The position numbers were made by a program, and so were the translations under genes. A model generated the notes under the pieces. That model searched no databases. It was not told the origin of the DNA and worked only from the letters and a program-made list of their open reading frames with translations. DNA of 15,510 nt, taken from positions 16,050 to 31,559 of the forward strand of contig CAJUDN010000030.1 in the NCBI GenBank assembly GCA_910585355.1, read 5' to 3'. Shown here one piece after another: positions 14,819 to 15,510 of the stretch; the first letter of the stretch is position 1; every line of letters starts with the position of its first letter. The DNA is from an uncultured Lachnospiraceae bacterium. Its GTDB lineage: Bacteria > Bacillota_A > Clostridia > Lachnospirales > Lachnospiraceae.

Positions 14819-15510
14819 AATTGTACTTACGATGGAAAGGCCGATTCCTGTACCCAGGTGTCGGCCGCTTTGTTGCAGGTTTCCTTGATACCGTTCCCAG
14901 ATGATCTTTCTGGTCTCCCTTGGGAGGAACGCTCCGGGGCTGCGAACAGACAAAAGCAGCCAATTTGCGGGAAATAAGCAGACATTCACTTTCGCAGCGT
15001 TTGACGCCTATATCCGTCAGCTGGATTTTCATGTGGTAATCATTTTTAACCTCTGCTTTTTCAAGATACTCTTGAATTGATGCAGGAATAGGATATTTTC
15101 CTTTTGGATAAGGCTTTTCCTCTATGATCTCTTTGATACGGTCGACCCGAAACACTCTGATTTGATTTGCCGCCGTACAATAGGCGGGGCAATACCAGAG
15201 TCCATTCATGGCATATAAGCCGATAGGTATTATTGTACGCGTGCTTTCAGAATGAGCTGACGAATACCGTATGGTTGCGGCATGGCGGTTTATGGCAGCA
15301 AGAAACATTGATTGAAGCAATGGCGAATCACAATGTCTGTCTGGAATCCAAAATACAATCTTGTTTTGAATCTGCGTGATACTGTTTTGCATATCCAATG
15401 GCAGACAATTCAAAAATTTTTTCATGACGGATATGGTTTCCTGTTCAAACGGCAGGTCACGGTGATATTGCAAGGCTTGACAGGCAAAGAAAATAGCTTT
15501 TGCTTCGCTT
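14682..15510 (-). pseudogene. WYL-domain transcriptional regulator, partial and 3'-truncated
   Basis: The frame is open from the right edge, beginning with in-frame residues SEAKAIFFACQAL, so the true start and the expected N-terminal helix-turn-helix lie beyond 15510; the TTG at 15473 is not a real start. The WYL domain is recognisable: AATIRYSS, then TIIPIGLYAMNGLWYCPAY (WYC in place of WYL) and IRVFRVDRIKEI. After it, KIQLTDIGVKRCESE (ending near 14980) matches the start of the usual C-terminal region. From there the frame loses all resemblance, runs through the kinase remnant in another frame and ends antisense inside lrp. About 70-80 C-terminal residues typical of the family appear to be replaced. 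The real gene sequence thus occupies about 14975-15510. Such proteins are often ligand-responsive regulators. Its base composition looks more A/T-rich than its neighbours. Confidence 0.6.
14816..14923 (-). pseudogene. Remnant of a sensor histidine kinase ATPase domain
   Basis: Read on the - strand, about 35 codons give RKIIWERYQ, a ten-residue spacer (GNLQQSGRHL), then GTGIGLSIVSTIL. This is the F-box/G2-box arrangement (IFERFY...GTGLGLSIV) from the end of histidine-kinase HATPase domains, with the normal spacing. Nothing before or after in that frame resembles a kinase: the similarity starts near 14923 and stops at about 14816, at the lrp stop codon. No phosphoacceptor His domain, N box or G1 box is present. 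I read it as a small leftover of a kinase gene brought next to lrp by a rearrangement. A chance resemblance is possible but unlikely given two motifs at correct spacing. Confidence 0.55.

Overview
The window looks like chromosome of a Gram-positive member of the Clostridia, most likely a Lachnospiraceae (Clostridium cluster XIVa) species of roughly balanced base composition. I infer this from the gene set and order (uvrC, hprK, murB, rapZ, whiA, an HPr-like gene, dnaE, pfkA, then dapF and an Lrp-type gene), the strong GGAGG-type ribosome sites, and a DUF4015 lipoprotein and DUF1653 protein typical of Firmicutes. The species cannot be named from the sequence alone.

Layout. Everything from 40 to 14818 reads on the + strand. 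First comes a lipoprotein with a glycoside-hydrolase-like barrel (40-1281). An intergenic segment with a long imperfect palindrome follows (1282-1540). A DUF1653 protein (1541-2065) then overlaps uvrC (2062-3957) by 4 bases. A 327-base gap carries a strongly self-complementary element (3976-4238). Next is a tight operon, hprK-murB-rapZ-whiA-HPr-like (4285-8209), with two 4-base overlaps and one abutting junction, closed by a clear intrinsic terminator (8224-8253). dnaE (8350-11829) follows, then a 327-base gap holding a folded, tandemly duplicated repeat (11848-12094). pfkA, a zinc-type ArsR regulator, dapF and an Lrp/AsnC regulator follow in a close row (12157-14818). The right end is on the - strand and is damaged: a histidine-kinase remnant lies flush against the lrp stop, next to a WYL regulator that has lost its 3' end and runs off the window at its 5' end.

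How the genes fit together. The central operon links carbon regulation (HprK and an HPr-like target) with cell-wall precursor synthesis (MurB), a UDP-GlcNAc-linked P-loop protein (RapZ/YvcJ) and WhiA. It resembles the Bacillus yvcIJKL-crh operon but lacks yvcK. The HPr-like protein has Glu at position 15 instead of the PTS phospho-histidine and keeps Ser46, so it looks like a Crh-type regulatory target rather than a sugar phosphocarrier. I regard this as the most informative biological point. UvrC and DnaE serve DNA repair and replication, PfkA glycolysis, and DapF lysine and peptidoglycan precursor supply.

I found no CRISPR array, tRNA, rRNA, phage gene or intact transposase. The least explained features are the three structured intergenic elements (1296-1435, 3976-4238, 11848-12094) and the rearranged right edge.
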